DNA from: Methylonatrum kenyense
GTDB lineage: Bacteria; Pseudomonadota; Gammaproteobacteria; Nitrococcales; Aquisalimonadaceae
Length of the DNA stretch: 64,000 bases
Assembly: GCF_023195885.1 (NCBI RefSeq)
Contig: NZ_JALPKO010000004.1
Span: 1 to 64,000, forward strand
Reading direction: 5' to 3'
Shown here: positions 52,353 to 63,083 of the stretch, in pieces
How the letters are laid out: every line of letters begins with the position of its first letter
Position numbering within the stretch: position 1 is the first letter of the stretch
Notes under the pieces: generated by a model
Database searches by the model: none
What the model was told of the DNA's origin: nothing
Seen by the model: the letters and a program-made list of their open reading frames with translations, nothing else
Position numbers and translations under genes: made by a program

Positions 52353-52622
52353 ATGTCATTGAACGCCGAACAGAAGGCAGAAATCGTGCAGGACTACCGC
52401 CGCAGCGAGACCGATACCGGCTCGCCGGAGGTGCAGATTGCACTGCTGTCCAACCGTATTACCCACCTGACCCAGCATTTCGCCGACCACAAGCAGGATC
52501 ACCATTCCCGGCGTGGTCTGCTGAAGCTGGTCAATCAGCGGCGCAAGCTTCTGGATTACCTGAAGCGCAAGGATCAGAGCCGTTACCAGACCGTCATCGA
52601 GCGCCTGGGCATTCGTAAGTAA
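52353..52622 (+). CDS. rpsO: 30S ribosomal protein S15
   Basis: An 89-residue ribosomal protein that binds the 16S rRNA central domain. [38 protein letters not shown] and [12 protein letters not shown] are the family core. The start follows GGGAG at eight bases; a longer frame to 52281 has no homology. Length equals E. coli S15. Confidence 0.97.
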   Translation: MSLNAEQKAEIVQDYRRSETDTGSPEVQIALLSNRITHLTQHFADHKQDHHSRRGLLKLVNQRRKLLDYLKRKDQSRYQTVIERLGIRK

Positions 52623-52627
52623 GAGAG

Positions 52628-52657
52628 CGACGCGCAGGGGCGCGTCGTTCGTATTTT
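52628..52657 (+). terminator. rpsO-pnp intercistronic hairpin
   Basis: Stem CGACGCGC / GCGCGTCG with loop AGGG, then TTCGTATTTT. It is in the same place as the E. coli rpsO terminator and pnp leader processing region, and probably gives partial termination. Confidence 0.65.
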
Positions 52658-52684
52658 GGCAGGTGCAAGAGAGGACAATCGCAC

Positions 52685-54778
52685 GTGGAACCTGTTAGCA
52701 AGTCTTTCCAGTACGGTGAACACACCGTCACACTCGAAACCGGTGCCATCGCGCGGCAGGCGACCGGGGCCGTCATGGTCAACATGTCCGACACCGTGGT
52801 TCTGGTTACCGTGGTCGGCAAGAAGGATGAACCGGGTCAGCGCGACTTCCTCCCCCTGACTGTCAATTACCAGGAACGGACCTACGCGGCGGGCCGCATC
52901 CCTGGCGGTTTCTTCAAGCGCGAGGGTCGTCCCTCCGAGAAGGAGACCCTGACCAGCCGCCTGATCGACCGGCCGATTCGTCCGCTGTTCCCGACCGGCT
53001 TCTACAACGAAGTGCAGGTGATCGCCACGGTGATCTCGATGAACCCCGACGTGGATCCGGACATCCCGGCGCTGATCGGGGCCTCGGCCGCACTGGCCAT
53101 CTCGGGGATCCCGTTCGATGGTCCGATCGGCGCTGCCCGGGTCGGATATCGCAACGGCGAATACCTGCTCAACCCGAGCTTCAGCAGCCTGGAGACCTCC
53201 GAGCTTGATCTGGTAGTAGCCGGCACCAGTGATGCGGTGCTGATGGTCGAGTCGGAGGCCAGGGAACTGCCCGAGGACGTCATGCTGGGCGCCGTGCTGT
53301 TCGGCCACGAACAGATGCAGAAGGCGATCGCGGCGATCAACGAACTGGCGGCCGAGGCCGGCAAGCCGCGCTGGGACTGGCAGCCCGTGGAGAAGGATCA
53401 GACCCTGGGCGAGGCGGTGGAATCGATGGTCGGCGACGAGTTGCGCGCCGCCTACAGCATCGCCGACAAGCAGGAACGCAGCGATGCGGTTGCCGCCCTG
53501 CGTCAGCGCGTAGTCGAGGAACTGGTGGATGAAGAGGCCGAGGGCCGCACCGCCAACGACGTCGCAGGCGCCTTCAAGACCGCCGAAAAGGAAATCGTGC
53601 GCGGCCGTATCCTGGCCGGAGAGCCGCGGATCGATGGCCGTGACCGCAGCACCGTGCGGCCGATTGACATCAAGGTCGGCGCACTGCCGCGCACCCATGG
53701 TTCGGCGGTGTTCACCCGTGGCGAGACCCAGGCCGTGGTGGTAACCACGCTGGGCACCGGTCGCGACGCGCAGATCATCGATGCCATCGAAGGGGAGCGC
53801 AAGGAACCCTTCATGCTGCATTACAACTTCCCGCCGTACTGTGTCGGCGAGACCGGTTTCATGGGCGGCCCCAAGCGCCGTGAGATCGGGCACGGCAAGC
53901 TGGCCAAGCGCGGCGTGATGGCGGTCATGCCGCAGCCGGAAGACTGCCCCTACGTGATTCGCGTGGTCTCCGAGATCACCGAATCGAATGGTTCCAGCTC
54001 CATGGCCAGCGTGTGTGGCACGTCCCTGGCCCTGATGGATGCCGGCGTGCCGGTGAAGGCCCCGGTAGCGGGTATTGCCATGGGCCTGATCAAGGACGGT
54101 GAGCAGTTCGCCGTGCTGTCGGACATCCTCGGTGACGAGGACCATCTCGGTGACATGGACTTCAAGGTCGCCGGCACCGAGGGCGGCGTGACTGCCCTGC
54201 AGATGGACATCAAGATCAACGGCATCACCCGCGAGATCATGGAGCAGGCGCTGGATCAGGCCAAGGCCGGCCGCCTGCATATCCTTGGCGAAATGGGCAA
54301 GGCGCTTGCCACGCCACGGACCGAGATGTCGGAATACGCGCCGCGCATGCTGACCATCCGTATCGATCCGGAAAAGATTCGTGATGTGATCGGTAAGGGC
54401 GGTGCAACCATCCGTGCCCTGACCGAAGAAACCGGTGCCAGCATCGACATCAAGGATGACGGCACCGTCACCATCGCCTCGGTGGACAAGGCGGCCGGTG
54501 AGGAAGCGCGTCGCCGGGTGGAACTGCTGACCGCCGATGTCGAGGTTGGTCGGATCTACGAAGGTCGCGTGGTCAAGCTGATGGACTTCGGCGCCTTTGT
54601 CAGCATCCTGCCAGGCAAGGACGGGCTGGTGCACATCTCGCAGATCTCCAATGAGCGGGTCGAGAACGTTGCTGATAAGCTCAGCGAAGGGGATGTGGTG
54701 CGCGTCAAGGTGCTGGAGGTTGACCGCCAGGGGCGTGTGCGCCTTAGCATGAAGGCCGTGGAAGAGGCCGAGGCCTGA
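52685..54778 (+). CDS. pnp: Polyribonucleotide nucleotidyltransferase (PNPase)
   Basis: A 697-residue 3'-5' phosphorolytic exoribonuclease. It starts with GTG, with AGAGGA upstream. Two RNase PH-like domains ([37 protein letters not shown]) are separated by a helical linker. Catalytic acids are in [20 protein letters not shown]. The KH domain ([15 protein letters not shown]) and S1 domain ([21 protein letters not shown]) follow. Last gene of the translation operon. Confidence 0.98.
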   Translation: MEPVSKSFQYGEHTVTLETGAIARQATGAVMVNMSDTVVLVTVVGKKDEPGQRDFLPLTVNYQERTYAAGRIPGGFFKREGRPSEKETLTSRLIDRPIRPLFPTGFYNEVQVIATVISMNPDVDPDIPALIGASAALAISGIPFDGPIGAARVGYRNGEYLLNPSFSSLETSELDLVVAGTSDAVLMVESEARELPEDVMLGAVLFGHEQMQKAIAAINELAAEAGKPRWDWQPVEKDQTLGEAVESMVGDELRAAYSIADKQERSDAVAALRQRVVEELVDEEAEGRTANDVAGAFKTAEKEIVRGRILAGEPRIDGRDRSTVRPIDIKVGALPRTHGSAVFTRGETQAVVVTTLGTGRDAQIIDAIEGERKEPFMLHYNFPPYCVGETGFMGGPKRREIGHGKLAKRGVMAVMPQPEDCPYVIRVVSEITESNGSSSMASVCGTSLALMDAGVPVKAPVAGIAMGLIKDGEQFAVLSDILGDEDHLGDMDFKVAGTEGGVTALQMDIKINGITREIMEQALDQAKAGRLHILGEMGKALATPRTEMSEYAPRMLTIRIDPEKIRDVIGKGGATIRALTEETGASIDIKDDGTVTIASVDKAAGEEARRRVELLTADVEVGRIYEGRVVKLMDFGAFVSILPGKDGLVHISQISNERVENVADKLSEGDVVRVKVLEVDRQGRVRLSMKAVEEAEA

Positions 54779-54804
54779 TTCCTTAGCCCGCACGACGCAT
54801 ACCG

Positions 54805-54832
54805 AAACCCCGCCTGGCGCGGGGTTTTTTTT
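54805..54832 (+). terminator. Intrinsic terminator after pnp
   Basis: Stem AAACCCCGC / GCGGGGTTT, loop CTGGC, followed by a run of Ts (eight in all). A strong classical terminator. Confidence 0.93.
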
Positions 54833-54864
54833 GGCCGCTGGTGTTGCTGTCAATGGAGGACGCC

Positions 54865-55557
54865 ATGAGTTGGAATCCCGCTGAACCGCCGATCCGCGCC
54901 TGTGTATTTGATGCCTACGGCACGCTGTTCGATGTTCATTCGGCGGTCGATCGACATCGCGAGCGTATTGGATCGTCGGCCCAGGCGATGAGCGCGCTAT
55001 GGCGCCAGAAGCAGCTGGAATACACCTGGTTGCGCAGTCTGATGGGGCGATACGTCGACTTCGACCGCTTGACCGCGGATGCCCTGGCCTATGCCATGGA
55101 GACCCATGCAATCGACGATCAGGCCCTGACCCGGGACCTGCTGGAGGCCTATCGGGAATTGTCCTGTTATCCGGAGGTGCCGGCCCTGCTGCGGCGCCTG
55201 CGGCAGGCGGGTTTGCCCACGGCGATATTATCCAACGGCACCGAGGCGACCCTGCATCACGCCAGCCGCAGTGCAGGGCTGGACGATGGGCTGGACCGGA
55301 TCCTGTCGGTAGACACCCTTGGCATCTACAAGCCGGATCCACGGGTCTACCAGCTGGCCGTGGATGCCCTGGAGGTGCCGGCGGACCAGATCCTGTTCCA
55401 TTCCTCGAATGCCTGGGATGTGGCCGGTGCTGCCAGCTTCGGCATGCGCGTGGCCTGGATCAACCGCTCCGGGGCATGCGCCGAACGCCTGCCGGATGGT
55501 CCCGATCTGGAGCTGGCCAATCTGGAGCCGATAGCGGATCTGCTACGGCTTCCCTGA
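54865..55557 (+). CDS. Haloacid dehalogenase, type II (L-2-haloacid dehalogenase family)
   Basis: A 230-residue HAD hydrolase. The nucleophile is D16 in CVFDAYGTLFDVHSA. R47, S123-N124-G125 (ILSNGTEA), K156 (GIYKPDPRVY) and SSNAWDVAGA (180-189) with D185 correspond to the L-2-haloacid dehalogenase site. Activity on haloacids is plausible but unproven, since relatives act on other substrates. ATG 54865 follows GGAGG at five bases. It is monocistronic and convergent with the sensor kinase. Confidence 0.88.
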   Translation: MSWNPAEPPIRACVFDAYGTLFDVHSAVDRHRERIGSSAQAMSALWRQKQLEYTWLRSLMGRYVDFDRLTADALAYAMETHAIDDQALTRDLLEAYRELSCYPEVPALLRRLRQAGLPTAILSNGTEATLHHASRSAGLDDGLDRILSVDTLGIYKPDPRVYQLAVDALEVPADQILFHSSNAWDVAGAASFGMRVAWINRSGACAERLPDGPDLELANLEPIADLLRLP

Positions 55558-55562
55558 CGATT

Positions 55563-58337
55563 TCAGGCGAGCTGCGGCGATGCCTCGCCGATGCGTACGT
55601 CCGAGTGCTCACCCCCAGCCTCGGGCAGCAGGACCACGAATGTCGCGCCTTCACCGGGTGCGCTTTCCAGTGAAATCTTGCCCCAGTGCAGTTCGGCAAT
55701 GCGCCGGCAAATGGCCAGCCCCAGGCCGCTGCCCTTGGGCTTGCCGGCCTGCTGATCGCTGATCTGGTGGAACTTCTCGAACACCCGGTCCTTCTCTTCC
55801 GGTGCCACGCCGGGGCCATGGTCCCTTACCCGCAATTCAATCCCGCGCCGAGTCCGTGACCACGACACCTCGACGTCGCCACTCTCCGGGTCGGTGAATT
55901 TCACGGCGTTGGACAGCAGGTTGATGACCAGCTGGATCAGGCGATCGGCATCGCCCTTGATGTTGCAGGGATAGTCCGGCGACCGGATCGCAAGCCCGAC
56001 CTTGCGATCGCTGAACAGCTGCGAGGTCGCGCGCCGCGCCGAGTCCACGATTTCGCCCAGTTCCAGGTCTCGCAGCCGCCATTCGCCCCAGCCGCTTTCG
56101 ATCTTGGACAGGTCCAGCACCTGATTGATCAGCCGGGTCAGGCGTTCGCTTTCGGCAACGATAACGCTCAGGAACTCTTCCTGTTGCTGCCGCGGCACCT
56201 CGGCGTCGTCCTGCAGGATTTCGGCGAAGGCGCGGATCGAGGTCAACGGTGTGCGCAGTTCATGGCTGACCATGGACACGAACTCGTCCTTCAGTCGATC
56301 CAGCTCCTGCAACCGCTCATTGGCCGCACGCAGTTCCGCGGTGGCCTGCTCCAGCTCCCGCGACTTTTCCTCCAGCCGGTGGCTGTACTCGATGGCCTGC
56401 GAGGTGGCGTCGAGCAGTTCCATCACCCCCTCGAAGGTCAGGGCCTCGCCCTTGACGATGGACGACACCATGACCCGTGCCGATGCGGAGCCGATGTTGC
56501 CGGACAGCAGGCGTTCCGCCTGGTTCAGCAGTTCCGCAGGCACCTCGTCATCGGGGCGCAACGGGTGCTTGCGACGGGCACTGAAGCTGCGAATCGCGCC
56601 TGCGGCCTGGTCCGGTCCGATGAAGCGGGCGAGCAGGGCCTCGAGGTCGCCGACGCTGGTGGTGCCCTGCCAGAAACGCGCATCGCGCTCGGAGCGCAGG
56701 AACACGTCGACGAACAGGGCAGCCTGGATCCGCTCGATATTGCTTTGCCGGTCGTACAGCGAGATCAGCACCAGGCCCCCGATATTGAACAGCCAGCTCC
56801 AGAACAGGGCGTGGGTTATCGGACTCATGCCCTCCACGCCGAACAGGCTGTACGGGGCCAGCCAGGTGATGCCGAACGGACCGTCCTCGACCAGGCTGAC
56901 CGGTAACCAGCCCGGTTCCACCAGCGACGGCAGGAACAGCGTGTACAGCCAGATCAGGAAGCCCGAACCCAGCCCGAACAGGGCGCCGCGCCGGCTGGCG
57001 CCCTTCCAGTACATCCCGATCAGGATCGGAGGCGCGAACTGGGCCACGGCAACGAATGAAATCAGGCCGATGCTGACCAGCGCATAAGCATCGGCGATCA
57101 GGCGGAAATAGGCATAGCCCAGGAACAGCAGCGCAACGATGATGACGCGGCGCAGATTGATGATTAGCCGTTGCAGACCGATGCGTTCGATGATCGGCAG
57201 GTGCTGCATGCGCAGCAGTGCGGGCATCACCAGGTCATTGCTGACCATGATGGCTAGCGCGATGGTGGCGACGATGACCATGCCGGTGGCGGCGGAGAAA
57301 CCGCCCAGATAGACGAACAGGGCCAGCAGTTCGCGACCCTCGGCCAGCGGCAGGGCAAGCACGAAGTTGTCCGGATTCACCGAGCCGTCGCCGAAGTAGA
57401 GCAGGCCGGCCACCGCGATCGGCAGCACAAACAGGTTGATCAGTAGCAGATACAGCGGGAACAGCCATGCGGCGGTGCGGATATGGTCCTCGTTGACGTT
57501 CTCCACCACCGTGACCTGGAATTGCCGTGGCAGGAACATGATGGCCGCCATCGACAGCAGGGTCAGCGCCATCCAGTTGCCATAGCCGCCCGGCAGGCCG
57601 GAAAACGACAACAGCTCCTGCAGCGCCGGCACCGCGGAGGCCTGGAAAAACAGGTCCGCCGGGCCGTTGAACAGCATGAAGGTGACGAAAACACCGACCG
57701 CGAGGAAGGCCAGCAGCTTGATCACCGACTCGAAGGCCACCGCCACCACCATGCCTTCCAGCCGCTCAGTGGCGTCGATGTGTCGGGTGCCGAACAGGAT
57801 CGAGAAGGCGGCCAGCACCACCGCGACCCAGAGTGCCTTGTCCTGGACGATGGGCGCGGTGCTCTCGCCCACCGCATTAGCGGCCTCGGGGAAGGTCAGC
57901 AGCACGTCGAAACTGGCCGAGACCGCCTTCAACTGCAGTGCGATGTAGGGGGTAATGCCGATCACCGCGATGAAGGTGGCCAGCCCGCCCAGCAGCATGC
58001 TCTTGCCGTAGCGCGAGGCAATGAAGTCGGCGATGGAGGTGATCCGGTGCACCTTGCTGATGCGGATCATCTTGCGCAGCACCAGCCACCAGAGTGCCGC
58101 CATCAGCGTCGGCCCCAGGTAGATGGTCAGAAAGCTGACGCCGTCCTCGGCGGCCCGCCCGACGCTGCCGTAGAACGTCCAGGCAGTGCAGTAGACCGCG
58201 ATGGACAGGGTGTAGATGTACGGGTTGCTGACCAGGGAACGCGCCGTGTAGGCGCGCCGATCCGCGTAGTATGCAATTGCGAACAGCAGGCCCAGATAGA
58301 GGAACGGCGTCAGCAGGATGGCCCATTGCGGCAGCAT
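55563..58337 (-). CDS. Sodium/solute symporter-histidine kinase fusion (CbrA/CrbS-like)
   Basis: A 924-residue sensor. Residues 1-530 form an SSS-type symporter module with about 13 helices (RSLVSNPYIYTLSIAVYCTAW in pieces, FLPRQFQVTVVENVNEDH). A PAS-like/coiled-coil linker spans 610-685. HisKA has phospho-acceptor H692 (MVSHELRTPLTSI). The ATPase domain has N-box NLLSNAVKF, DHGPGV (839-844) and GSGLGLAI (869-876). It has no receiver domain. Relatives CbrA and CrbS sense nutrients such as histidine or acetate. Last gene of the minus-strand unit, one base behind the small membrane gene. Confidence 0.92.
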   Translation of the reverse strand: MLPQWAILLTPFLYLGLLFAIAYYADRRAYTARSLVSNPYIYTLSIAVYCTAWTFYGSVGRAAEDGVSFLTIYLGPTLMAALWWLVLRKMIRISKVHRITSIADFIASRYGKSMLLGGLATFIAVIGITPYIALQLKAVSASFDVLLTFPEAANAVGESTAPIVQDKALWVAVVLAAFSILFGTRHIDATERLEGMVVAVAFESVIKLLAFLAVGVFVTFMLFNGPADLFFQASAVPALQELLSFSGLPGGYGNWMALTLLSMAAIMFLPRQFQVTVVENVNEDHIRTAAWLFPLYLLLINLFVLPIAVAGLLYFGDGSVNPDNFVLALPLAEGRELLALFVYLGGFSAATGMVIVATIALAIMVSNDLVMPALLRMQHLPIIERIGLQRLIINLRRVIIVALLFLGYAYFRLIADAYALVSIGLISFVAVAQFAPPILIGMYWKGASRRGALFGLGSGFLIWLYTLFLPSLVEPGWLPVSLVEDGPFGITWLAPYSLFGVEGMSPITHALFWSWLFNIGGLVLISLYDRQSNIERIQAALFVDVFLRSERDARFWQGTTSVGDLEALLARFIGPDQAAGAIRSFSARRKHPLRPDDEVPAELLNQAERLLSGNIGSASARVMVSSIVKGEALTFEGVMELLDATSQAIEYSHRLEEKSRELEQATAELRAANERLQELDRLKDEFVSMVSHELRTPLTSIRAFAEILQDDAEVPRQQQEEFLSVIVAESERLTRLINQVLDLSKIESGWGEWRLRDLELGEIVDSARRATSQLFSDRKVGLAIRSPDYPCNIKGDADRLIQLVINLLSNAVKFTDPESGDVEVSWSRTRRGIELRVRDHGPGVAPEEKDRVFEKFHQISDQQAGKPKGSGLGLAICRRIAELHWGKISLESAPGEGATFVVLLPEAGGEHSDVRIGEASPQLA

Positions 58338-58338
58338 G

Positions 58339-58569
58339 TCAGAGGCGGTCCCTTTGCCGTCCGTTACCGCGATCGTTGCGACCGACGATCCACCAGGTCA
58401 GGCCGATGAAGCATGCCCAGGCCAGGAACAGGTAGGCCACCAGCAACGGGATGCCGAACACTTGTCCGTCCACCGCGAACAGCGAGAGCAGCGGGTAGTT
58501 GAAGGCCAGCGCACCGAGCACGAACAGCGCGATCACCCGTTCCCGTCGACGTCGTGCTGGATCAGTCAT
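58339..58569 (-). CDS. Small two-helix membrane protein before the symporter-kinase
   Basis: A 76-residue protein with an Arg-rich N-terminus and two hydrophobic segments (about 13-32 and 38-62; FGIPLLVAYLFLAWACFIG). The C-terminus is basic. Its stop lies one base from the kinase start, so the two are coupled. Small subunits accompany several SSS transporters (for example the DUF485/DUF4212 types), so a partner role is likely; I do not assign the family. Confidence 0.75.
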   Translation of the reverse strand: MTDPARRRRERVIALFVLGALAFNYPLLSLFAVDGQVFGIPLLVAYLFLAWACFIGLTWWIVGRNDRGNGRQRDRL

Positions 58570-58623
58570 GCTCTGCGGTCCCTCCCGGAGCGCGGTTTTC
58601 CACCGGAGGATCGGAGGTCGGTT

Positions 58624-60744
58624 TCAGAATGCCCCCTGCCGGCGCCGCACCTCCACCATGCGGTCGGCTGCATCAATGGCCTGCTCCAGGGTCAGGATAT
58701 CCCGAGCCGCCAGCAGTTCAATCATGCGTGTAAAGATGCCGGCCGTGACCAGGGCGTCACCCAGTGCCGTGTGCCGGCCCTCGATGTCGACGCCAAGCCG
58801 CCAGGCAATGCTCTCCAGCGTGTGTTCAGGCGTGTGGTCATGCAGGAACACCGAAAGCAGCAGCGTGTCCAGCACCGGGTTGTCAAAGCGGAGGCCGCAG
58901 TGCGCTTCCTTCATTCGCAGGAACTTCATGTCGAAGGCAGCGTTGTGCGCAACCAGTACCGCACCGTCGACGAAGGCATGAAATTGCGGCAGCACCTGCT
59001 CGATGCCGGCTTGGTCGGCGACCTGTTCGTCGGTAATGCCGTGGAAGCGGGTGGAGTTGCGCGGAATCGGTCGGCCGGGGTTCACCAGTCGATCGAATGT
59101 TTCGCCGCGCAGGATGCGACCGTTCATCACCCGCACACCGGCAAGGGAAATGATTTCGTCGCCGCCGGATGGTGACAGGCCCGTGGTTTCGGTATCGAAC
59201 ACGACGAGGTTGAGCCGGTCCAGGCGCTGCTGTGCCAGGACGTCCAGATCGGCCGCCTGGTCCGCCAGCGAGAAATCGTAGAACTCCGGGCGCGCGGGAG
59301 GCGTCGGGCTTGGCGTCTGCCACTGGCGCCGCGAGGCCGGCAGGGGCAGACGCAGCACTGCTCGTCCCCGGTCGACCGGGTGCGGACGGCTCCAGGCGGT
59401 GCTGCCATGGCGTTCCAGGACCTGTTGCGCGGTGCTCGCGCCGGTCAGCGCCGGCAGCGGTTCGGACAGCCAGTGATCCAACGTCGCGGCGGCCACCGGT
59501 GGTCCGTTCCAGAGTATCTCCAGGTAGACGCGCTGATCACCGAGCATGGCTTCGATCAATGCGGCACGCACCCGGTGGTCGCGTCGCAGCCGGCTCAGCA
59601 GGTGATCCAGCACCAGGCTCACCGAATGGATCTCGGCGTGCAGCCAGAGGGGGATGCCGCGTTCCCTCAGGCGCGGCAGTTCGGCGCCGCCCCGCAGGCG
59701 GACGCTGGTGATCAGGTCGGAGGACTGGATGTCGGCCATGGTCCAGGGGGCCGAGACGAAGCGCTGGCTTTCACTGGCCATGTGGTCAAAACGGCGACTG
59801 AGTTCCCGGCTCTCGCGGGCGATCAGTTCCTCGAACATCCGTCGATCGGTCTCGTCCAGATCCGTTTCCAGCACGATGTTCTCGGCCGCGGCGCGCAGAT
59901 TGGCCAGCGGGGCGCGTAATGATTCCACGGCTTCGCGCAGCATCTGGTCGCGACGGGACAGGGCGTGGACCTTGCGGGTGACATCGTCGAACGACAGCAG
60001 GAAGGTCGACCGCAGGGGCGAGTCTGCCGGCAGCAGACTCATCCGGCAGTGCAGCAGCAGGCCGTCGTCGTGCGTGGTGCAGACAAATTCCGCCTCGCGT
60101 TCGGCATCGGCGTCGTCCTGGCAGCGCAGGCGCAGGAGCTGCAGGGTCTGTTCCACAGGTGTACGCGCCCAGATTGCATACAGCGAGCGGCCCAGGCCGA
60201 TGGCCTCGGTACCGTCGAGGATGGCGACTGCGGCCGGGTTGTAGAGCAGGATGCGGCCCTCGTAATCGCAGACCACCACGCCCTCGCGGATGCCGCGCAG
60301 CACGGTCTCCAGTCGTGCCTTCTGGTCCTCGGTGTCGGCAGCGCCGGCCGACATCGCCTTGGTGACTTCCCGCCTGCAGGCGTAGAGTTCGGTGCCCAGG
60401 CCTTGCAGTTGCTCCGGCAGGTCGCCAAGCAGGTGGTGCTCCGGTATTTCCAGCTCATGTGGCGCACGTGCCTGACGCATGATTCCGGCGCCGCGGGACA
60501 GCGCGCCCAGTGGTCTGACAAGACAGTAGTCGATCAAGGCGAAGACGATTGCCAGCAGGGCAATGCCGGCGCAAGCGGCGACGACGGTTAGAAACAGGCC
60601 GCGGGTCTGCTGTTGTGCGCTGTCCAGGGAGGGCCAGATCGAGGCCAGCAGTAGTGAGGTCAGCAGCAACAGGGCCAGCGCCAGACAGCCGAACACCAGC
60701 CACAGCAGCAGGCGGGCCGAGAGCCTGTGACCGGCAAGGGTCAT
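58624..60744 (-). CDS. Membrane pseudo-sensor fused to a DEDDh 3'-5' exonuclease
   Basis: A 706-residue protein. Two membrane helices (about 11-35 and 49-72) are followed by a HAMP-like linker and a PAS domain (about 145-255). A HisKA-like helix reads [13 protein letters not shown] at 273-285, where the histidine of SHELRTPL is replaced by Glu. A degenerate ATPase-like region extends to about 470. A DnaQ-like exonuclease follows with D517/E519 (FDTETTG), D605 ([10 protein letters not shown]) and H658/D663 (HTALGD), so the nuclease is complete. It overlaps the response-regulator gene by four bases. Confidence 0.9.
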   Translation of the reverse strand: MTLAGHRLSARLLLWLVFGCLALALLLLTSLLLASIWPSLDSAQQQTRGLFLTVVAACAGIALLAIVFALIDYCLVRPLGALSRGAGIMRQARAPHELEIPEHHLLGDLPEQLQGLGTELYACRREVTKAMSAGAADTEDQKARLETVLRGIREGVVVCDYEGRILLYNPAAVAILDGTEAIGLGRSLYAIWARTPVEQTLQLLRLRCQDDADAEREAEFVCTTHDDGLLLHCRMSLLPADSPLRSTFLLSFDDVTRKVHALSRRDQMLREAVESLRAPLANLRAAAENIVLETDLDETDRRMFEELIARESRELSRRFDHMASESQRFVSAPWTMADIQSSDLITSVRLRGGAELPRLRERGIPLWLHAEIHSVSLVLDHLLSRLRRDHRVRAALIEAMLGDQRVYLEILWNGPPVAAATLDHWLSEPLPALTGASTAQQVLERHGSTAWSRPHPVDRGRAVLRLPLPASRRQWQTPSPTPPARPEFYDFSLADQAADLDVLAQQRLDRLNLVVFDTETTGLSPSGGDEIISLAGVRVMNGRILRGETFDRLVNPGRPIPRNSTRFHGITDEQVADQAGIEQVLPQFHAFVDGAVLVAHNAAFDMKFLRMKEAHCGLRFDNPVLDTLLLSVFLHDHTPEHTLESIAWRLGVDIEGRHTALGDALVTAGIFTRMIELLAARDILTLEQAIDAADRMVEVRRRQGAF

Positions 60745-61124
60745 GCGTCGCCCAGAAGCTGGCGCACCTTGGTCACGACATCCTGGGTGGAAAACGGTTT
60801 GGTGATGTAGTCGTCTGCACCAAGCGACAGACCCTTCTCCCGTTCCACGTCACGACCCCGGGCGGTTAGCATGATAATCCGCAGGTCTGCGGTATCGTCC
60901 CGCTCCCGCAGTATCTGGCAAACCTGATAGCCGTCCTTGCGCGGCATCATCACGTCCAGCAGCAACAGATCAGGCTTGCGTGCCTCGATGGCTGCCAGCG
61001 CTTCCTCGCCGTCGCTGGCGGTGCTCACCTCGTAGCCGCGCCGCCGCATCAGGAATTCCAGCGAGAGCACGATGTTCGGCTCGTCATCGACGATCAGGAT
61101 ATGTTTTGCGGCGTTCTCTGACAT
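60741..61124 (-). CDS. Single-domain response regulator
   Basis: A 127-residue CheY-like receiver with acidic pocket D13/D14 (LIVDDEPN), phospho-acceptor D57 ([13 protein letters not shown]), T87 and K109 (YITKPF). It has no output domain. Its stop overlaps the start of the pseudo-sensor/exonuclease gene. The kinase two genes downstream is the obvious candidate phosphodonor; the target is unknown. Confidence 0.93.
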   Translation of the reverse strand: MSENAAKHILIVDDEPNIVLSLEFLMRRRGYEVSTASDGEEALAAIEARKPDLLLLDVMMPRKDGYQVCQILRERDDTADLRIIMLTARGRDVEREKGLSLGADDYITKPFSTQDVVTKVRQLLGDA

Positions 61125-61210
61125 CGGCTCTCCCCGTGTGTCGTTGTTGTCGTCTTTGCGGCTATTTCTGTCCTGCCGACGACCAGTCTGCGCCGGCCGT
61201 CGGTCCAGTG

Positions 61211-63061
61211 CTACAGGCCGAAGCGCGCCTGCAGTGCGTTCTGGAACCGTTTGACCGCGTGCATGCTCATGCGCAGGCTTTCCAGTGCCAGCGGATCAAG
61301 ACTGTCGGTGCGAATTTTCTTGTCGGGCTCCTCGCCGGCCTCCGCCTGACGGATCTGGTGATCCAGTAGCAGGTCCATCAGCTCGGCCTGGGCGGCGATC
61401 ACGGTATCGACGAAATCCGCGTCCAGCACGCCCTGGCGGACGAGCCCGCGGAGCCGCTCCAGGGTGTTCGTGTCGCTGATGCCGGCACTGACGGCGAAAA
61501 TCCGCGCGGCGTTGTCGATCAGTCGCAGTCCCTGGCGTTTGACATCGACGCGGCTACCGGTCTTGTCATCGTCGGTGGTCAGCAGGCGCCGGAACAGGCC
61601 GATGGCCGGGCTGCCCTCGGCATCGTCCGCGGTCATGAAACCCAGCAGTCGCGGGCGTTTCGCCAGGGTCTTCAGGATGTGGCTCCAGAGCCTGCTGTAC
61701 AGCCGCGCATCGCCGTAGAGCAGATCGAAATCCAGCATGATATTGGCCCAGCGGGCCACTTTCTCGTTCGGATGACGGGCCACCTGGTCGATCTGCCGAC
61801 ACCAGTCGCCCAGCGTTTTCTGGTAGGCCGGGTTGCGCGCCATGATGTCGCCGGGGCAGAGGATGTAGCCGGCCGTGTCCAGGTTGCGATTGAAGCGATC
61901 GGTGAATACCTCGAACCAGCGCCGTTCCTCCGCGGAGAGATTGCCGTCCTCGTCATCCAGGATGATGCCGTTGTCCTGGTCCGGATTGAGCAGCATTTCC
62001 CGGCGGCCGCCCGAGCCCATGATAATCAGTGCATAGGCGCGCGGCGCCTCGCCGAGATCCTCGTCCCGCAGTTCCTGCAGGGTCAGTTCCGCGCAACGCC
62101 GCTGGATCGCCAGGTGGAAATCACTGAGCAGCAGTACCGCCCGGTTGGCATCGCGGTTCCGCAGCCAGGCGTCGCGTGCGAACGTGGCCACGTCGTCGTA
62201 GATTCGACGCAGTGCCGCCGGCGAATCACAGGCCGTGATGTCCTCAAGCAGGGCGTTCTGCTGCGCCAGCAGGGCCTGCAGGATGTTGGTCTGCGACAGC
62301 ATGCCCACCGGGCGCTGCTCGTCGACCACCACCAGGTACTTGACGCGACGCCGCTTCTGCACGGCCTCCGCCCGCCAGAGCGGTGTTTCCGGCGTGACCG
62401 TCTCGGCCTCCTGGCAGGCGACCGCGACGCTGGCATCGGTGGAGGCGCCGTCGACCAGCGTCGCACGGGCCAGACTGGCTAGGGTAACGACACCTTGCAG
62501 ATGTCCGTCCTCGTCCAGCACCCCGAGGCTGCCGATCTTGCGCTCGTGCATGGCCTGGAAGGCTTCGATAAGGGTCCACTCGGCAGTGCAGCTTGCCAGC
62601 GGCGCGTTCATCACGCGGGCCACCGTCTGCGCCAGCGCTCCGCGTGGTCCGCTGTCGTTCTGCAGGCTGTGCGCGCGAATCCGCCCGCTGATAATGCGAT
62701 TGAGCGTGCCGGCGATTTCGGGGTGATCGGATTCCAGCGCCCGGATGCGTTCGAAGGGCAGGCGCAGCATTACGCCCGGGCGTAGCGCGATGGCGGCCCC
62801 GTAGTAGCCTGAATCCTGTTCCAGATAGCGGTCCAGGCCCAGCACCAGCCCGGGACCGGAGCGTGTGCGTCCGCCGTCGGCGGCGTATAGCTCCACGGCC
62901 CCGCGCCAGAGAATCAGCAGCTCGTCATTTGCCGGGTCCTGCTCGATGCGTTCGCCGGGTTCCAGCTCGGTTCTCGACGCGGCTGCCAGCAGCGCATTCA
63001 ACGAGTCCTCCGGCAGATGCTGGAAATCCGCTGGTGCGGTTTCTGCTTCGGCGGAATACAT
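61211..63061 (-). CDS. cNMP-binding-like/CBS/DUF294 nucleotidyltransferase-like protein
   Basis: A 616-residue soluble protein. A degenerate cyclic-nucleotide-binding fold spans about 10-135 and paired CBS domains about 150-270. A DUF294 nucleotidyltransferase-like domain has MGSGGRREMLLNPDQDNGIIL (348-368) with D361 and D363, and a DUF294 C-terminal domain follows. ATG 63061 has AAGGAG 10 bases upstream; the frame runs further but only through family A sequence. This family commonly accompanies acetate permease-type transporters. First gene of the leftward five-gene unit. Confidence 0.9.
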   Translation of the reverse strand: MYSAEAETAPADFQHLPEDSLNALLAAASRTELEPGERIEQDPANDELLILWRGAVELYAADGGRTRSGPGLVLGLDRYLEQDSGYYGAAIALRPGVMLRLPFERIRALESDHPEIAGTLNRIISGRIRAHSLQNDSGPRGALAQTVARVMNAPLASCTAEWTLIEAFQAMHERKIGSLGVLDEDGHLQGVVTLASLARATLVDGASTDASVAVACQEAETVTPETPLWRAEAVQKRRRVKYLVVVDEQRPVGMLSQTNILQALLAQQNALLEDITACDSPAALRRIYDDVATFARDAWLRNRDANRAVLLLSDFHLAIQRRCAELTLQELRDEDLGEAPRAYALIIMGSGGRREMLLNPDQDNGIILDDEDGNLSAEERRWFEVFTDRFNRNLDTAGYILCPGDIMARNPAYQKTLGDWCRQIDQVARHPNEKVARWANIMLDFDLLYGDARLYSRLWSHILKTLAKRPRLLGFMTADDAEGSPAIGLFRRLLTTDDDKTGSRVDVKRQGLRLIDNAARIFAVSAGISDTNTLERLRGLVRQGVLDADFVDTVIAAQAELMDLLLDHQIRQAEAGEEPDKKIRTDSLDPLALESLRMSMHAVKRFQNALQARFGL

Positions 63062-63083
63062 GGCGGAGCGACTCCTTGCCTTA

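Noticed and set aside
52583-55342. A 919-residue open frame on the minus strand
   Set aside because: Antisense to pnp and the haloacid dehalogenase gene and crosses the pnp terminator.
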